45,929 nucleotides of DNA. Origin: CAZRGV01 sp964599655. Its GTDB lineage: Bacteria; Planctomycetota; Planctomycetia; Isosphaerales; Isosphaeraceae. The position numbers and the translations under genes were made by a program. Below, one piece after another: positions 17,773-26,273 of the stretch. The stretch spans positions 1 to 45,929 of the forward strand of contig CAZRGV010000038.1 of assembly GCA_964599655.1 (NCBI GenBank), written 5' to 3'. Under the pieces are notes generated by a model. That model was given only the letters and a program-made list of their open reading frames with translations. It was not told the DNA's origin and did not search any database. The number at the start of each line of letters is the position of its first letter. Within the stretch, counting starts at the first letter, position 1.

Positions 17773-18293
17773 AAGGCGATCGCCAGAACCATCGAGCGCT
17801 GGAAGCCTCGACCGCCCATCACCTTAAAGAATCGAGGTTTGGGGCTTGCGGATTCGTGGAAAAACCGACCGCGGTTCGGGATTTCGCCGAGCGGCAAGGT
17901 GGATGGCGGCTGGCTGTGACAAGACGAATGAGAAAGGGGAGAGAAGCGGCGTCAGACGGGGCCCTCCCGTGCTCGCATGCCGCGTCGAGGATTCCGGGGC
18001 ACGTTGCGTTTCGTGTTGACCCGGCCTCTCGCCGAACGCAGGTCTCGCTCCGAAATTCTTGGGATCGGGAAACCTCGATGTGGCCTCCTCTTGGTCTTTT
18101 CCATCATGAGGGCATGGAGTCCATTCCCGGGGGCTTCGATCGATTCCCGATGCCTGGGCGGACTCTCGCGATCGACGTGTGAACGCTCCGTTTGTCCGGG
18201 CCGAGCACGCAGTTCCACGGTGCCCAAGGCGTTTGATTGTGAGAATTGAACAAGGTAGGAAATTCACGAGAGACAGCGGCGGCACTGTTGGCG

Positions 18294-18950
18294 TCAGAGC
18301 CAGCGCGGTTCCGGAGAGGCGGTCGGTTCTCGATCGCGAACCGGGCGGTCTGCCCGCGTCAGACTGAGGTAAGCCAGTTCGCTCCAGGGATTGGTCCGGT
18401 CCCGGCCGAGCTGGGTCAAGCTCAACCGGGCGAGTTCGTCCAGGCAGCCCGTGACCGGTTGATCGATCTTATCGAGGAAGGCGGAAACTTGCTCCGCCGT
18501 CCGGCACTCGCGGAGGAGGAGGCGAAGGCTCTTGTTCCGCCCCACGGCGACGAGCCGGCCCAGGATGTCGAATGACTGCCCAGGGTCGTCGGCCGGTGCC
18601 AGAACGAGGAAGACTCCGTCGACGGGCTCGCCGTCGTTTGCGTCGAAGGGAATCCCATGGTGCAGGAGGCCCGCCACGCCGATGATCCGATCGAGCGATT
18701 CCCACTGACAATGGGGCATCGCGAGGCCTTGTCCCAACCCGGTCGAGGCCAAATCCTCACGCGCGAGGATCGTGTCGATGATACGCCGCTCTTCCTGACG
18801 CCGCAGATAACCCAGGCGCACGGCATGTCGAACGAGCGCCTCGATCACGGCGAACTTCGAGTGTTCTTCCAGCCCCACACGGATGGCCTCGGGCGGAAAG
18901 AGTTCGGCGAGCCTGAGTGGTGAGCGGATGAGACATGCGGCATCCATCAT
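18294..18950 (-). CDS. PTS EIIA (fructose/nitrogen type) domain protein
   Basis: About 218 residues from the ATG at 18950 (ATG at 18947 or GTG at 18992 also possible; none has a well-spaced ribosome-binding site). Residues 10-160 form an EIIA fructose/Ntr domain with the phosphorylation site H80 in GLAMPHCQ, and TILAREDLASTGLGQG just before it. The final 45 residues are an Arg/Pro-rich tail without a domain. EIIA-Ntr proteins are regulatory phosphocarriers that report carbon and nitrogen state and often sit beside sigma-54 genes. Here it is the last gene of a kinase / sigma-54 activator / EIIA set on the minus strand, so a regulatory role in that circuit is likely. No sugar permease is adjacent. 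Confidence 0.83.
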   Translation of the reverse strand: MMDAACLIRSPLRLAELFPPEAIRVGLEEHSKFAVIEALVRHAVRLGYLRRQEERRIIDTILAREDLASTGLGQGLAMPHCQWESLDRIIGVAGLLHHGIPFDANDGEPVDGVFLVLAPADDPGQSFDILGRLVAVGRNKSLRLLLRECRTAEQVSAFLDKIDQPVTGCLDELARLSLTQLGRDRTNPWSELAYLSLTRADRPVRDREPTASPEPRWL

Positions 18951-19185
18951 TCCCTCGATCGGGAGGATCAGTACCTGGCGATCGGAATCCACCGCGAGCG
19001 AGAGAGCAGGGCGCGTGCCGGAAGCGGCGGATCCCAGGATCGCAGGAACTAAGGTCGAGTATCACAATGGTTTGCCGCTTGAAATGGATGTGCGGTGGTG
19101 TGATCCTGGGCCGTGGCGTCTGACTCCCGAGCGGCAGGAACTTGCCAACGGCGGCGAGGTCTTGCCGGGTCGGTCACGGGCGGGG

Positions 19186-20520
19186 CTACTGAAGCCCGTA
19201 GCGATTCAACTTGTAGCGGAGGGTGCGAGGGCTGATTCCGAGGAGTTGAGCCGCGCGCTCGCGGTGATGGTTCGACTGGGCCAGCGCCGCGAGGATGGTC
19301 GCCTTCTCCGTCTCCTGCACGGCCGTCTCGAGGTCGAGAACCGCCGAGGCGGCACGTGGTGCACGCATTTCCTTGGGCAGGTCGTCGGCGTGGATCACCG
19401 GTCCTTCCGCGAGTGCCACGAGGCGCTCGATGCAGTTCCGCAGCTGGCGAACGTTCCCCGGCCAGGAGTAATCGTACAGGATGCGCATGGCCGCCGCGGC
19501 GACTTGCTTGGGCGGGCGGTGCAGCCGCGTGTGGGCTCGCTCGAGAAAATGTTCAACCAGGGCGGGGATGTCGTCGCGACGCTCACGAAGGGCCGGAAGA
19601 CGGAGCGGAACCACGTTGAGTCGGTAGTAGAGATCCTCCCGGAGCTTTCCCTCGGCCAGGAGTTCGTCAACGTCCCGGTGGGTCGCCGCGACGAGCCGGA
19701 CGTCGAGGGGGATCAACGTCTGCCCCCCGAGACGTCGCACCTCCCGCTGTTCGAGGACGCGGAGCAAGTCGACCTGGGTTTTGGGGGCCATTTCGCCAAC
19801 CTCGTCGAGGAAGAGCGTCCCGCCCTGAGCCATCTCGAACCAGCCCGGTTTCTCGCGGACCGACCCGCTGAACGCCCCCTTCTCGTAGCCGAAGACCTCA
19901 CTCTCGATGAGCGTCTCGGGCAGGGCCCCGACGTTGGTCGCGACGAACGGTCCCTCCCGACGCCCGCTCAAGTTGTGGATGGCCCGCGCCACCAGTTCCT
20001 TACCCGTGCCGCTCTCGCCCTGGATCAGGATGGGGAGATCGGTATCGGCGACCTGGCGCAAGCAGGCGAACACCTCACGGATCGCGGCGCTTTGGCCGAT
20101 GATCTCCGGGAATTCGCCCGCCGCCACGAGCCGCGCGCGGAGTCTGCCGACCTCCTCGCAGAGGCCGTGGTGCTGGTAGGCCCGGCGGACCTGGAGCCCC
20201 AGCATCTCCAGGTCGACGGGCTTGGCAATGTAGTCGTGCGCGCCCAGGCGCATCGCTTCGACCGCCGTCTCGATCGTGCCGTGGGCGGTGATGACGAGGA
20301 TCAGGGTCTCGGGCCAGGAATCCTTGATGTTCCGTACGAGGTCCAGCCCCGAGAGCGGACCCGGCATCTTCAGGTCCGTGATCACGAGCTGGTAGGGTCG
20401 ATGGCGGAAGAGGTTCCAGGCTTTGGACGCGTCCTCCGCCGTCTCGACCTCGTACGACTCCTCTTCCAGGGCCAGGGCCAGTCCGGAGCGGATGTTCGGC
20501 TCGTGTAGGGAAAGAGTGTA
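19186..20520 (-). CDS. Sigma-54-dependent response regulator (NtrC family), 5' end lost in gap
   Basis: About 440 residues visible; the first 8-15 residues, including the start and part of the acidic pocket, fall in the N-run. Receiver domain with phospho-acceptor Asp in LVITDLKMPG. AAA+ domain with Walker A GESGTGKE, Walker B LFLDEVGE and a changed sigma-54 loop, GAFSGS instead of GAFTGA. A C-terminal Fis-type helix-turn-helix contains HRERAAQLLGISPRTLRYKL. The apparent N-terminal residues YTLSLH are not protein: they are translated sequencing adapter (20501-20520), so real sequence starts at about EPNIRSGLAL. It pairs with the kinase upstream and probably acts at the palindromes and sigma-54 site near 22148-22313. 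Confidence 0.88.
   Translation of the reverse strand, partial: YTLSLHEPNIRSGLALALEEESYEVETAEDASKAWNLFRHRPYQLVITDLKMPGPLSGLDLVRNIKDSWPETLILVITAHGTIETAVEAMRLGAHDYIAKPVDLEMLGLQVRRAYQHHGLCEEVGRLRARLVAAGEFPEIIGQSAAIREVFACLRQVADTDLPILIQGESGTGKELVARAIHNLSGRREGPFVATNVGALPETLIESEVFGYEKGAFSGSVREKPGWFEMAQGGTLFLDEVGEMAPKTQVDLLRVLEQREVRRLGGQTLIPLDVRLVAATHRDVDELLAEGKLREDLYYRLNVVPLRLPALRERRDDIPALVEHFLERAHTRLHRPPKQVAAAAMRILYDYSWPGNVRQLRNCIERLVALAEGPVIHADDLPKEMRAPRAASAVLDLETAVQETEKATILAALAQSNHHRERAAQLLGISPRTLRYKLNRYGLQ
20501..20520. other. Residual Illumina adapter at gap edge
   Basis: TCGTGTAGGGAAAGAGTGTA is identical over 20 bases to the reverse complement of the Illumina universal/read-1 adapter and abuts the N-run. 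In two frames it gives the well-known adapter peptides TLSLH and HSFPTR. These bases are artefact and should be masked. Confidence 0.93.
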
Positions 20521-20580
20521 NNNNNNNNNNNNNNNNNNNNNNNNNNNNNNNNNNNNNNNNNNNNNNNNNNNNNNNNNNNN
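20521..20580. other. Assembly gap (60 N)
   Basis: The gap removes the 3' end of the sensor kinase gene and the 5' end of the response regulator gene. Its true length is unknown. Because both genes lack only a few residues, it is probably short. Confidence 0.95.
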
Positions 20581-21981
20581 CAATGCGGAATGTCGTGCCC
20601 CGAGGACTCGTCCGGAAGTCGATGCGGCCCCCGTGCTGACTCACCAATTTTTCGGTCAAAGCCAGGCCCATGCCCGTCCCCCGGGGCTTGGTCGAGAAAT
20701 AGGGCTTGAACAAGTTCTGTTGGATTTCGGGCGGGATTCCGGGCCCGCTGTCGGAGACCATGATGAGCAGCTCACCGTCTTGGGCCCTCGATTCGACAAC
20801 AAGCCGGCCTCAGCCATCGCCTCCAGAGCATTGATCATCAAGTTCAAGACCGCTTGCTTGAACTTTTCGACATCAAGCGGGAGGCGTGGCGCCTCGGCCG
20901 AGGAATGCTGCACCACAACCTCGACGTGCTGTTGGTCCGCTTGTGGCCGGATGAGGCGAGCAAGATCCTCCAGGAGGATGAACGGATCGGCTGGCTGCAG
21001 ATTCAGTCGCTGCAGGCTGGCGAAGTCGCGGAAACTTTCCAGGACCCCGTTGAGCCGGAGGATCTCGGACTTCACCACGCCGAGGAATTCATCCACCGGC
21101 CTCCGGGGAGCCGGCTCGCGCAATCGTTTTTCCAGGAGCTGCACATGGATGCTGAGCGCGGTCAGCGGGTTCTTGATCTCGTGATGCAGCCCGGACGCCA
21201 GGGTTCCCAGGCTGAGGAATCGCTCCATCCTCCGGACCCGTTCCTCCATTAAGAGACGTTCGCTAATGTCGCGCAGGAGCATGACGCAGCCGAGGGCCCG
21301 CCCCGTCGAGTCCTTGAGGACGTGGGCATCGGCCCGGATCCGGCACACGCGGCCTGAGTGCTCCACGGCGAAATCCTGGTCCCAGACCGCCGCCCGCCTC
21401 TCGGCCACCCGGTGGGCCAGCGCGACGAGGGACTTGCCCGCGGTGCCGAGGCTCTCCAGTGGGGCGCCGTTGGTCTGGGCCGGAACGCCCAGCATCTGGG
21501 TGGCCGCCAGGTTGATCCCTGTGATGCGGTTGTCGGGATCTGTGGTAATCACGCCCTGGTCCACGCTGGCCAGAATGTCGCGAGCGAGCAGCGTCACCTG
21601 GTCCAAGGTCCTCCGGATCGACAGTTGCCGCTGTTGCAGCCAGAGCGTCGCCCCCGTACAGAGCAGCAAGACCACCAGACAGGCCGACCGGATGAAGATC
21701 CGGGTGCCGATCTCCTGCCGCAGCGTCCGGATTTCCGCCGTCGGTGCTGGCCTTGGCTGGCCGAGCCAGTTGCCCAGCAGGCGATACTCTTGCAGGACCT
21801 GGTAGACGGCGGCCGCGCTCAGCGCCAGGGCCAGGAGCAGGCTCAACAGGACGATCGCCGTCGTCGTCGGGATCAGGGCACTATGCTCCTGATCCTTGGA
21901 CCGGAACATGGCTTCCGAGTCAGCCGGTGGATTGAGCCGCGGCGGCCAGAGATAACCCTCGGCGTCCTGGACCACAGTCAT
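20581..21981 (-). CDS. PAS-containing sensor histidine kinase, frameshifted and 3' end in gap
   Basis: Two membrane segments (residues 41-60 and 98-115) flank a short external loop. A PAS domain lies at about 134-240, HisKA has the H-box SGLHHEIKNPL (H267), and the HATPase domain has N-box NLMINALEAM, G1 SDSGPGIPPE and G2 GTGMGLALT. The frame breaks near 20803: adding one base to the GCCGGCTT stretch restores continuous reading (GLVVESRAQDGELLIMV) into the ATP-binding half. This is either an assembly error, being close to the gap, or a real one-base deletion. The start at 21981 has GGAGAT 7 bases upstream. It is first in a minus-strand set with the sigma-54 regulator and EIIA. Confidence 0.85.
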
Positions 21982-22147
21982 AATTGATCATCTCCAACGG
22001 CTCCTGCACCTCCAGACTTCATCATGATCAGGATGGCTCCGATCATCCAGTGGGTAGAACGTGACGGAGCGACCGGCGTCGTCCCGTCTTAAGCCGTTGT
22101 GCTCCTGATCCGATCCTCTGACACGGCTCCGCTCCCAGGATGCCCCA

Positions 22148-22183
22148 CGGCAAGATCAAGCCGCATCCGGCAAGATCTTGCCG
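22148..22183. promoter_or_regulatory. Paired palindromes, candidate activator-binding sites
   Basis: CGGCAAGATCTTGCCG (22168-22183) is a perfect 16-bp palindrome. A closely related copy, CGGCAAGATCAAGCCG, lies at 22148-22163. The two are exactly 20 bp apart, two helical turns, and both are followed by CA. They lie about 115-165 bp upstream of the sigma-54-like site at 22298, the usual distance for enhancer sites of NtrC-family activators. Binding by the regulator encoded at 19186-20520 is inference. Confidence 0.55.
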
Positions 22184-22297
22184 CAATGTCGATCTCGCTC
22201 GACGCCGATCCGCATCCTCATCCTGACGCAAATCCACGGCATAAACCAGAAGCTATTTAGGGTTTAAGGCCGATCGACCCGCAGGCGGTTTTCCCTG

Positions 22298-22313
22298 TGG
22301 CACAGGACGTGCC
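22298..22313. promoter_or_regulatory. Palindromic sigma-54-type promoter
   Basis: TGGCACAGGACGTGCC matches the sigma-54 pattern TGGCAC-N5-(T/G)TGC with GG and GC in the correct 10-base spacing. Including the next base, TGGCAC-N5-GTGCCA is an inverted repeat, so the minus strand (TGGCACGTCCTGTGCC) fits the pattern too and matches the consensus G after TGGCAC. On the plus strand transcription would begin near 22323, ahead of the SulP gene; on the minus strand it would run toward the kinase gene about 300 bp away. It could instead be a repressor operator. Confidence 0.55.
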
Positions 22314-22345
22314 AGGCGAGGGGGGTGGAGGTTTATCGGCTCGCC

Positions 22346-22672
22346 ATGATTTCGACCGCCTGTTTCCTGTTCCTGCTGGCCTCGCTCAGCCAACCGGCTC
22401 AGCCCGGTACGGGAAACCACCTAGACACCCCGGCGGCGTCTCCATTCCCCTCCCTCCCGCAGGACGACGCCGGGGGCCCCTCCAAGCAGAACGCGCTAGA
22501 AGAGAACGACGAGGAAGAGGAGGAACCCGAAGAAGAGGCGCTGACCTCGTCTTCTTGCCGCCCGAGGGATGACTCCGGGTGGCCTCCTTGGATGCGGGTC
22601 TCCTCCCGATCCTCGTCGCTTCGCTCCACCACCGCCTGGACCCGTGCGCAACGGGCGCCTCCTGCACTCTGA
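22346..22672 (+). CDS. Possible small secreted acidic protein
   Basis: An open frame of 108 residues placed just after the sigma-54-type site. The first 20 residues (MISTACFLFLLASLSQPAQP) look like a signal peptide. Residues 45-70 are strongly acidic with runs of Glu, followed by a Ser/Arg/Trp-rich end that reads less like protein, so the true frame may shift near 22570. GGAGG lies 14 bases before the ATG, which is long. No family is recognised. If real, it would be the first gene of a transcript with the SulP gene (177-bp gap). Confidence 0.35.
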   Translation: MISTACFLFLLASLSQPAQPGTGNHLDTPAASPFPSLPQDDAGGPSKQNALEENDEEEEEPEEEALTSSSCRPRDDSGWPPWMRVSSRSSSLRSTTAWTRAQRAPPAL

Positions 22673-22849
22673 GACGGGGCCGATTTCCCCCCCAACGGCC
22701 CCTTTCCCTGATCGCCGCGTTTCGTCGTGAGCCGGACTCCGCCTCGCGGTCGACCGTGTCGCTCTGTCCGCGCGACGCCACTCCTCCCACCTAACCACCA
22801 TTCCCTTTTGATGTCGCGGCATCCTCGAACACCGATCAAGGTGCGCATT

Positions 22850-24619
22850 ATGGAACGTGATTTGACACTTTCGATCGAGGAAAAGCCCCGTAATGGGCTG
22901 ATGGGCCTAAAGCACTGGCGCCAGGATCTCCGCTCGGGGTTTATGGTGGCGATGATCTCGCTGCCGTTTTCCATGGGGATCGCGATCACTTCCGGCGCGC
23001 CGCCGGTCTGCGGGATCACCTCGGCGATCATTGCCGGCTTCATCCTGCCGTTCCTGGGCGGCTCGTACGTGACGATCAGCGGCCCGGCCGCGGGCCTCGC
23101 GCCGGCGCTCTTCGCGGGCATGATCACCCTGGGGAGCGTCAAGCTCGGTTCTGGCGCCAGCCAGGCCGACCTGCTCCGTGCGGGGTATCCGCTCGTGTTG
23201 GTGGCCATCTGCCTCGCCGGTGCGCTGCAAGTGTTCCTGGCCAAGCTGAAGGTGGCACGCCTCAGCGCCCTGTTCCCGGCCGGCGCCATCGAAGGGATGC
23301 TGGCGGCGATCGGACTGCTGATCATCGCGAAACAGATCCCGCTCCTCATGGGCGTGAAGTTCGAGGCCCATGACTTCTGGCCCATTCTGGCCGAGGTTCC
23401 TCGGCATGTGGCCACGATGAACGTCACGATCCTCGGTCTGGGGCTGGTCTGCCTGGCGGTGCTGTTCCTCCTCGCCGTGGTCCCAGGACGGTTGCTCAAA
23501 GTCATGCCCCCACCGGTGTGGGTGTTTGTCTTCGGTACGCTGGCGAATGTGTTGGTCCTTCATCTGGATCGAACGTACCTGATCAACGTGCCCGAGGCCC
23601 CACTGAAGCACGGGATCATCCTTCCCGACTTCCCGGGTGTAATCCGCAACACGCCACTCTGGATTCCCCTGGGGTACATCGTCTTCACCCTGCTGCTGAT
23701 TGACGGGACCGAGTCGCTGGCCACGATCGCCGCGGTGGACAAGATCGACCCGTATCGCCGCCGGTCCGATCCGGACCGCACGCTGTTCTCGATGGGTGTC
23801 TGCAACGTGTGCTCCAGCCTGGGCGGGGGCCTGACGATCATCCCCGGGATCGTCAAGAGTACGGCGAACATCATGGGAGGCGGCCGCACCCAGTGGGCCA
23901 ACTTCTTCAACGCGTCCTTCCTGCTGTCGTTCCTGTTTTTCGGCCGTGAGCTGATCAACATGGTCCCGATGGCGGTGCTCGCCTCCATCCTCGTTTTCAT
24001 CGGCTTCAAGCTGTGCCGGCCCAAGGTCTGGCGAAAGGTCTCCGACATCGGTATGGAGCAGTTGTTCGTCTTCACCGTCACGGTCCTGGTCACGGTGACG
24101 ACCGACCTGCTCATTGGCATCGCCACCGGCATCGCCCTGGAGCTGCTGATGAGCATGTGGTACATGGGCCTCTGGCACACGCTGAGGGACGTGTCCCTCG
24201 GCATCCCACGGCCGAGCCTCTCCTCCCGGTTCCTCAGCCTCTTCCGCAATCCGGTGACGCGGCGCACGTTTGTAGAGGGCGAGTACCACCTCGACGTGGA
24301 CGGTCCCCTGGTCTGCTTCAATATGTTCCACTTGATCCGGGAGCTGGGGCACCGCCCGAGCCACGTGCGGGAGATCTACCTCCATCTGAGCCCGCGCGTC
24401 CCCCTCGTCGATCACACGACCTGCGAGCTTCTCCATCATTTCCTGGAGGAGTTCAACGCCAGCAGCGACCAACCGCGCCTGGTGATCGACGGCTGGGACC
24501 ACATGCACCCGTTGTCCCGACACGAGACCAGCATGCGGATCGCCCTGGCCGCTGCGGAAAGTTTCGTCCCCACGGCTCGAGCCGAGGCGGAACTGCAAAC
24601 ATCCCAGGCCACGGACTGA
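22850..24619 (+). CDS. SulP-family inorganic anion transporter
   Basis: 589 residues. The N-terminus has the SulP pattern: LRSGFMVAMISLPFSMGIAI, then GAPPVCGITSAIIAGF and the GGSYVTISGPAAGLAPA motif. About ten to twelve membrane segments run to residue 455. A C-terminal cytoplasmic STAS-like domain (about 480-575) has HLDVDGPLVCFNMFHL and VREIYLHLSPRVPLVDHTTCELL. The family moves sulfate, bicarbonate or other anions with Na+ or H+; the substrate is not decided by sequence. ATG 22850 has AAGGTG 6 bases upstream; ATG 22811 is a less likely longer start. It is divergent from the kinase / sigma-54 regulator / EIIA set, with the sigma-54-like site in its upstream region, so it is the likely target of that system. 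Confidence 0.88.
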   Translation: MERDLTLSIEEKPRNGLMGLKHWRQDLRSGFMVAMISLPFSMGIAITSGAPPVCGITSAIIAGFILPFLGGSYVTISGPAAGLAPALFAGMITLGSVKLGSGASQADLLRAGYPLVLVAICLAGALQVFLAKLKVARLSALFPAGAIEGMLAAIGLLIIAKQIPLLMGVKFEAHDFWPILAEVPRHVATMNVTILGLGLVCLAVLFLLAVVPGRLLKVMPPPVWVFVFGTLANVLVLHLDRTYLINVPEAPLKHGIILPDFPGVIRNTPLWIPLGYIVFTLLLIDGTESLATIAAVDKIDPYRRRSDPDRTLFSMGVCNVCSSLGGGLTIIPGIVKSTANIMGGGRTQWANFFNASFLLSFLFFGRELINMVPMAVLASILVFIGFKLCRPKVWRKVSDIGMEQLFVFTVTVLVTVTTDLLIGIATGIALELLMSMWYMGLWHTLRDVSLGIPRPSLSSRFLSLFRNPVTRRTFVEGEYHLDVDGPLVCFNMFHLIRELGHRPSHVREIYLHLSPRVPLVDHTTCELLHHFLEEFNASSDQPRLVIDGWDHMHPLSRHETSMRIALAAAESFVPTARAEAELQTSQATD

Positions 24620-24657
24620 CGTGACGGTCGACGGGTGGCTGCGGGCTCGCTTGCTCC

Positions 24658-24688
24658 GAGACCACGGCCGCGCGGCCGTCGTGGTCTC
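24658..24688 (+). terminator. Stem-loop after SulP gene
   Basis: GAGACCACG (24658-24666) and CGTGGTCTC (24680-24688) form a perfect 9-bp stem enclosing a GC-rich loop that can itself pair. It lies 38 bases after the SulP stop. There is no T-run, so termination is likely but not certain. Confidence 0.5.
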
Positions 24689-25328
24689 GAAGCGAGACGG
24701 CAGCCACACGCCCGCCAGCCGCCGAATCCGTGGGCCTCTCCCTCCGCCGCTCGTCGCTACCCGACTCGGGCGGCGGACCGTTCGGGCCTCGGGCATCTTG
24801 CCCTGCATGCCCAGGGCAATGCCCAGGCTCATCCCGAGCCGGATCGCCGCGCCACGATCGTTCGGGTCGGCGGCCACCTGGGCTTCGAGGGTGCGGCAGC
24901 CGCGGCGAAGAAGTGGCCGCGGCCACTCCACTCCTCCCCTCGCGAGGACCCGAGCTCCATCGCCCGGTTGACTGTTCACCCCGCTTGACATGAGGAACGG
25001 ACGGGTTCAGCCGGCTCCACCATCACGCGCTTCTCGAGGCGGCGATCGGTGCCAAGCTCAAATGCCGATCCCGGCGATTCTTCGGGCGGCCGGGTGTCCC
25101 TGCATCGCACGGTTGTCAATCCGTCCCCCGAGCGATAGCCTAACGGCGATGGCCGACGGCGAGACCGGCTCCCGATTGCTTGAGCCAGAGAACCCTCACG
25201 AGTTGAAGCTGCGTGTGCCTCGGTGAGGTTCTTCACGATCGCTCGTCCATGAGCGGAAGATCGCTTGTGAAATCACTACAACGAATTCCTACCCAATGCG
25301 CGAATCCGAGTCAGAGAAGGGGTGCCCG
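24689..25328. other. Intergenic region with possible TPR remnant
   Basis: No intact gene is supported. On the minus strand around 24780-24905 the reading VAADPNDRGAAIRLGMSLG, followed by GKMPEARTV, resembles one TPR unit of the large kinases and may be a decayed fragment. The promoter of the polysaccharide lyase gene should lie in the last 150 bases. Confidence 0.3.
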
Positions 25329-26093
25329 ATGCGAATAAGATCACGCCATCCCCTGGGGGCCATGATCCTCCTGTCTTTCGCATTCGGGGGGCCAGCACCG
25401 GCCGAGGCGGAGATCCTCTTCAAGGCCGACTTCGAGACCGGTGATTTCCGCCAGTTCGGCGGCGTGAGCCGGCATGCCAAGCCGGGGCACATCGCGGTCG
25501 TGACCGACCCCGTCCACAACGGCAAGTACGCGGGTCGATTCACGATCCACAAGGACGACGTCTTCAACGCCAGGCAGCTGCGCGTCCAGGCCAACGGGCC
25601 GAAGGTCAAGGTCCGCGAAGGGTCCGACACCTTCGTGTCGTTCTACCTTTCCATGAAGGAGCGACCCAGGGACCGCGACAACTTCTTCTACTGGGAGGGT
25701 GAGCCGCCGCCGCGCTACAACAACGTGATGACGTGGTGGGTCGAGCCAAAGGAGGGCGGCACCGTGGTCAAGTACGGCACCGGCAACCTGGGTCGCAACG
25801 GCATCCACTGGGAGGGAGACTTCACGGTCGGCCAATGGCATCAGTTGGGCATGCATATCCATTGGTCGGAGGACCCGACGAAGGGGAACGTCAAGCTCTG
25901 GTGGGATGGCGAGCTGGTCCTTGACAAGCACGTTAAGACGAAGGGGCCGGAAAGCGTGTACTTCTCCCAGCCAGGCATCCATCGCAGCCCGCCCGCCGAT
26001 TCGGTGGACACGATCTACTTCGACGACATCCTCTGCGCCACGACGCTTGAGGAAATCGAGATTCGACGGCCCGATGCGCGGAAACCGGATTGA
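25329..26093 (+). CDS. Secreted polysaccharide lyase-like protein
   Basis: 254 residues. Residues 1-27 are a Sec signal peptide (cleavage after PAEA). The mature protein starts FKADFETGDFRQF and fits the jelly-roll family of heparin-lyase I/glucuronan-lyase type (Pfam Polysaccharide_lyase): DRDNFFYWEG, RNGIHWEGDFTVGQWHQLGMHIHWSED, GNVKLWWDGELVLD, and the closing DTIYFDDI strand. It is likely to bind or cleave an acidic polysaccharide outside the cytoplasm; catalytic residues cannot be assigned with confidence. ATG 25329 has GAAGGGG upstream. It is convergent with the esterase gene, in a region that also encodes a sulfatase. Confidence 0.8.
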   Translation: MRIRSRHPLGAMILLSFAFGGPAPAEAEILFKADFETGDFRQFGGVSRHAKPGHIAVVTDPVHNGKYAGRFTIHKDDVFNARQLRVQANGPKVKVREGSDTFVSFYLSMKERPRDRDNFFYWEGEPPPRYNNVMTWWVEPKEGGTVVKYGTGNLGRNGIHWEGDFTVGQWHQLGMHIHWSEDPTKGNVKLWWDGELVLDKHVKTKGPESVYFSQPGIHRSPPADSVDTIYFDDILCATTLEEIEIRRPDARKPD

Positions 26094-26102
26094 GCGCGCG
26101 TC

Positions 26103-26130
26103 GGGCCGTGGGGCGCTCTCGGAACGGCCC
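26103..26130. terminator. Weak hairpin between convergent genes
   Basis: GGGCCGT (26103-26109) and ACGGCCC (26124-26130) can form a 7-bp stem just after the lyase stop. No T-run directly follows, although the next 60 bases are AT-rich. It may terminate the lyase transcript. Confidence 0.3.
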
Positions 26131-26273
26131 CGCGTCCGGCTCAGTTACTAATATTAATGTTTCACATCTGATTCATGAACAATTCGATCCGCTTCACGTA
26201 CGCGCAGCGCGGGCGGGGGAGGCGCGACCGGCCTGCGTCGTGACGGCGCGGCTCAGGCAAAATCGCGGGCCGG

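Larger units (their letters stand above)
17325..18293. other. Gene-free region of about 1 kb with dispersed repeats
   Basis: No open frame here has a convincing start, family match or codon pattern. The region holds the inverted repeat at 17415-17434 and the TTCGTTT repeat array (17460-17772). Less regular related sequence occurs around 17918-17935 and 18005-18024 (TTGCGTTTCGTGTTGACCC). It separates the DUF5698 gene from the 3' end of the EIIA-type gene, with which it is convergent, so it need not carry a promoter. Confidence 0.55.

Noticed and set aside
16476..17897. Long N-terminal extension of the ECF sigma factor frame
   Set aside because: It runs antisense through the DUF5698 gene and the repeat array; the family length fits a start at 16475.
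22907..24991. 694-residue open frame on the minus strand opposite SulP
   Set aside because: It is a shadow of the transporter gene: composition is Arg/Gln/His-rich without domains, and the plus-strand protein is a clear SulP member.
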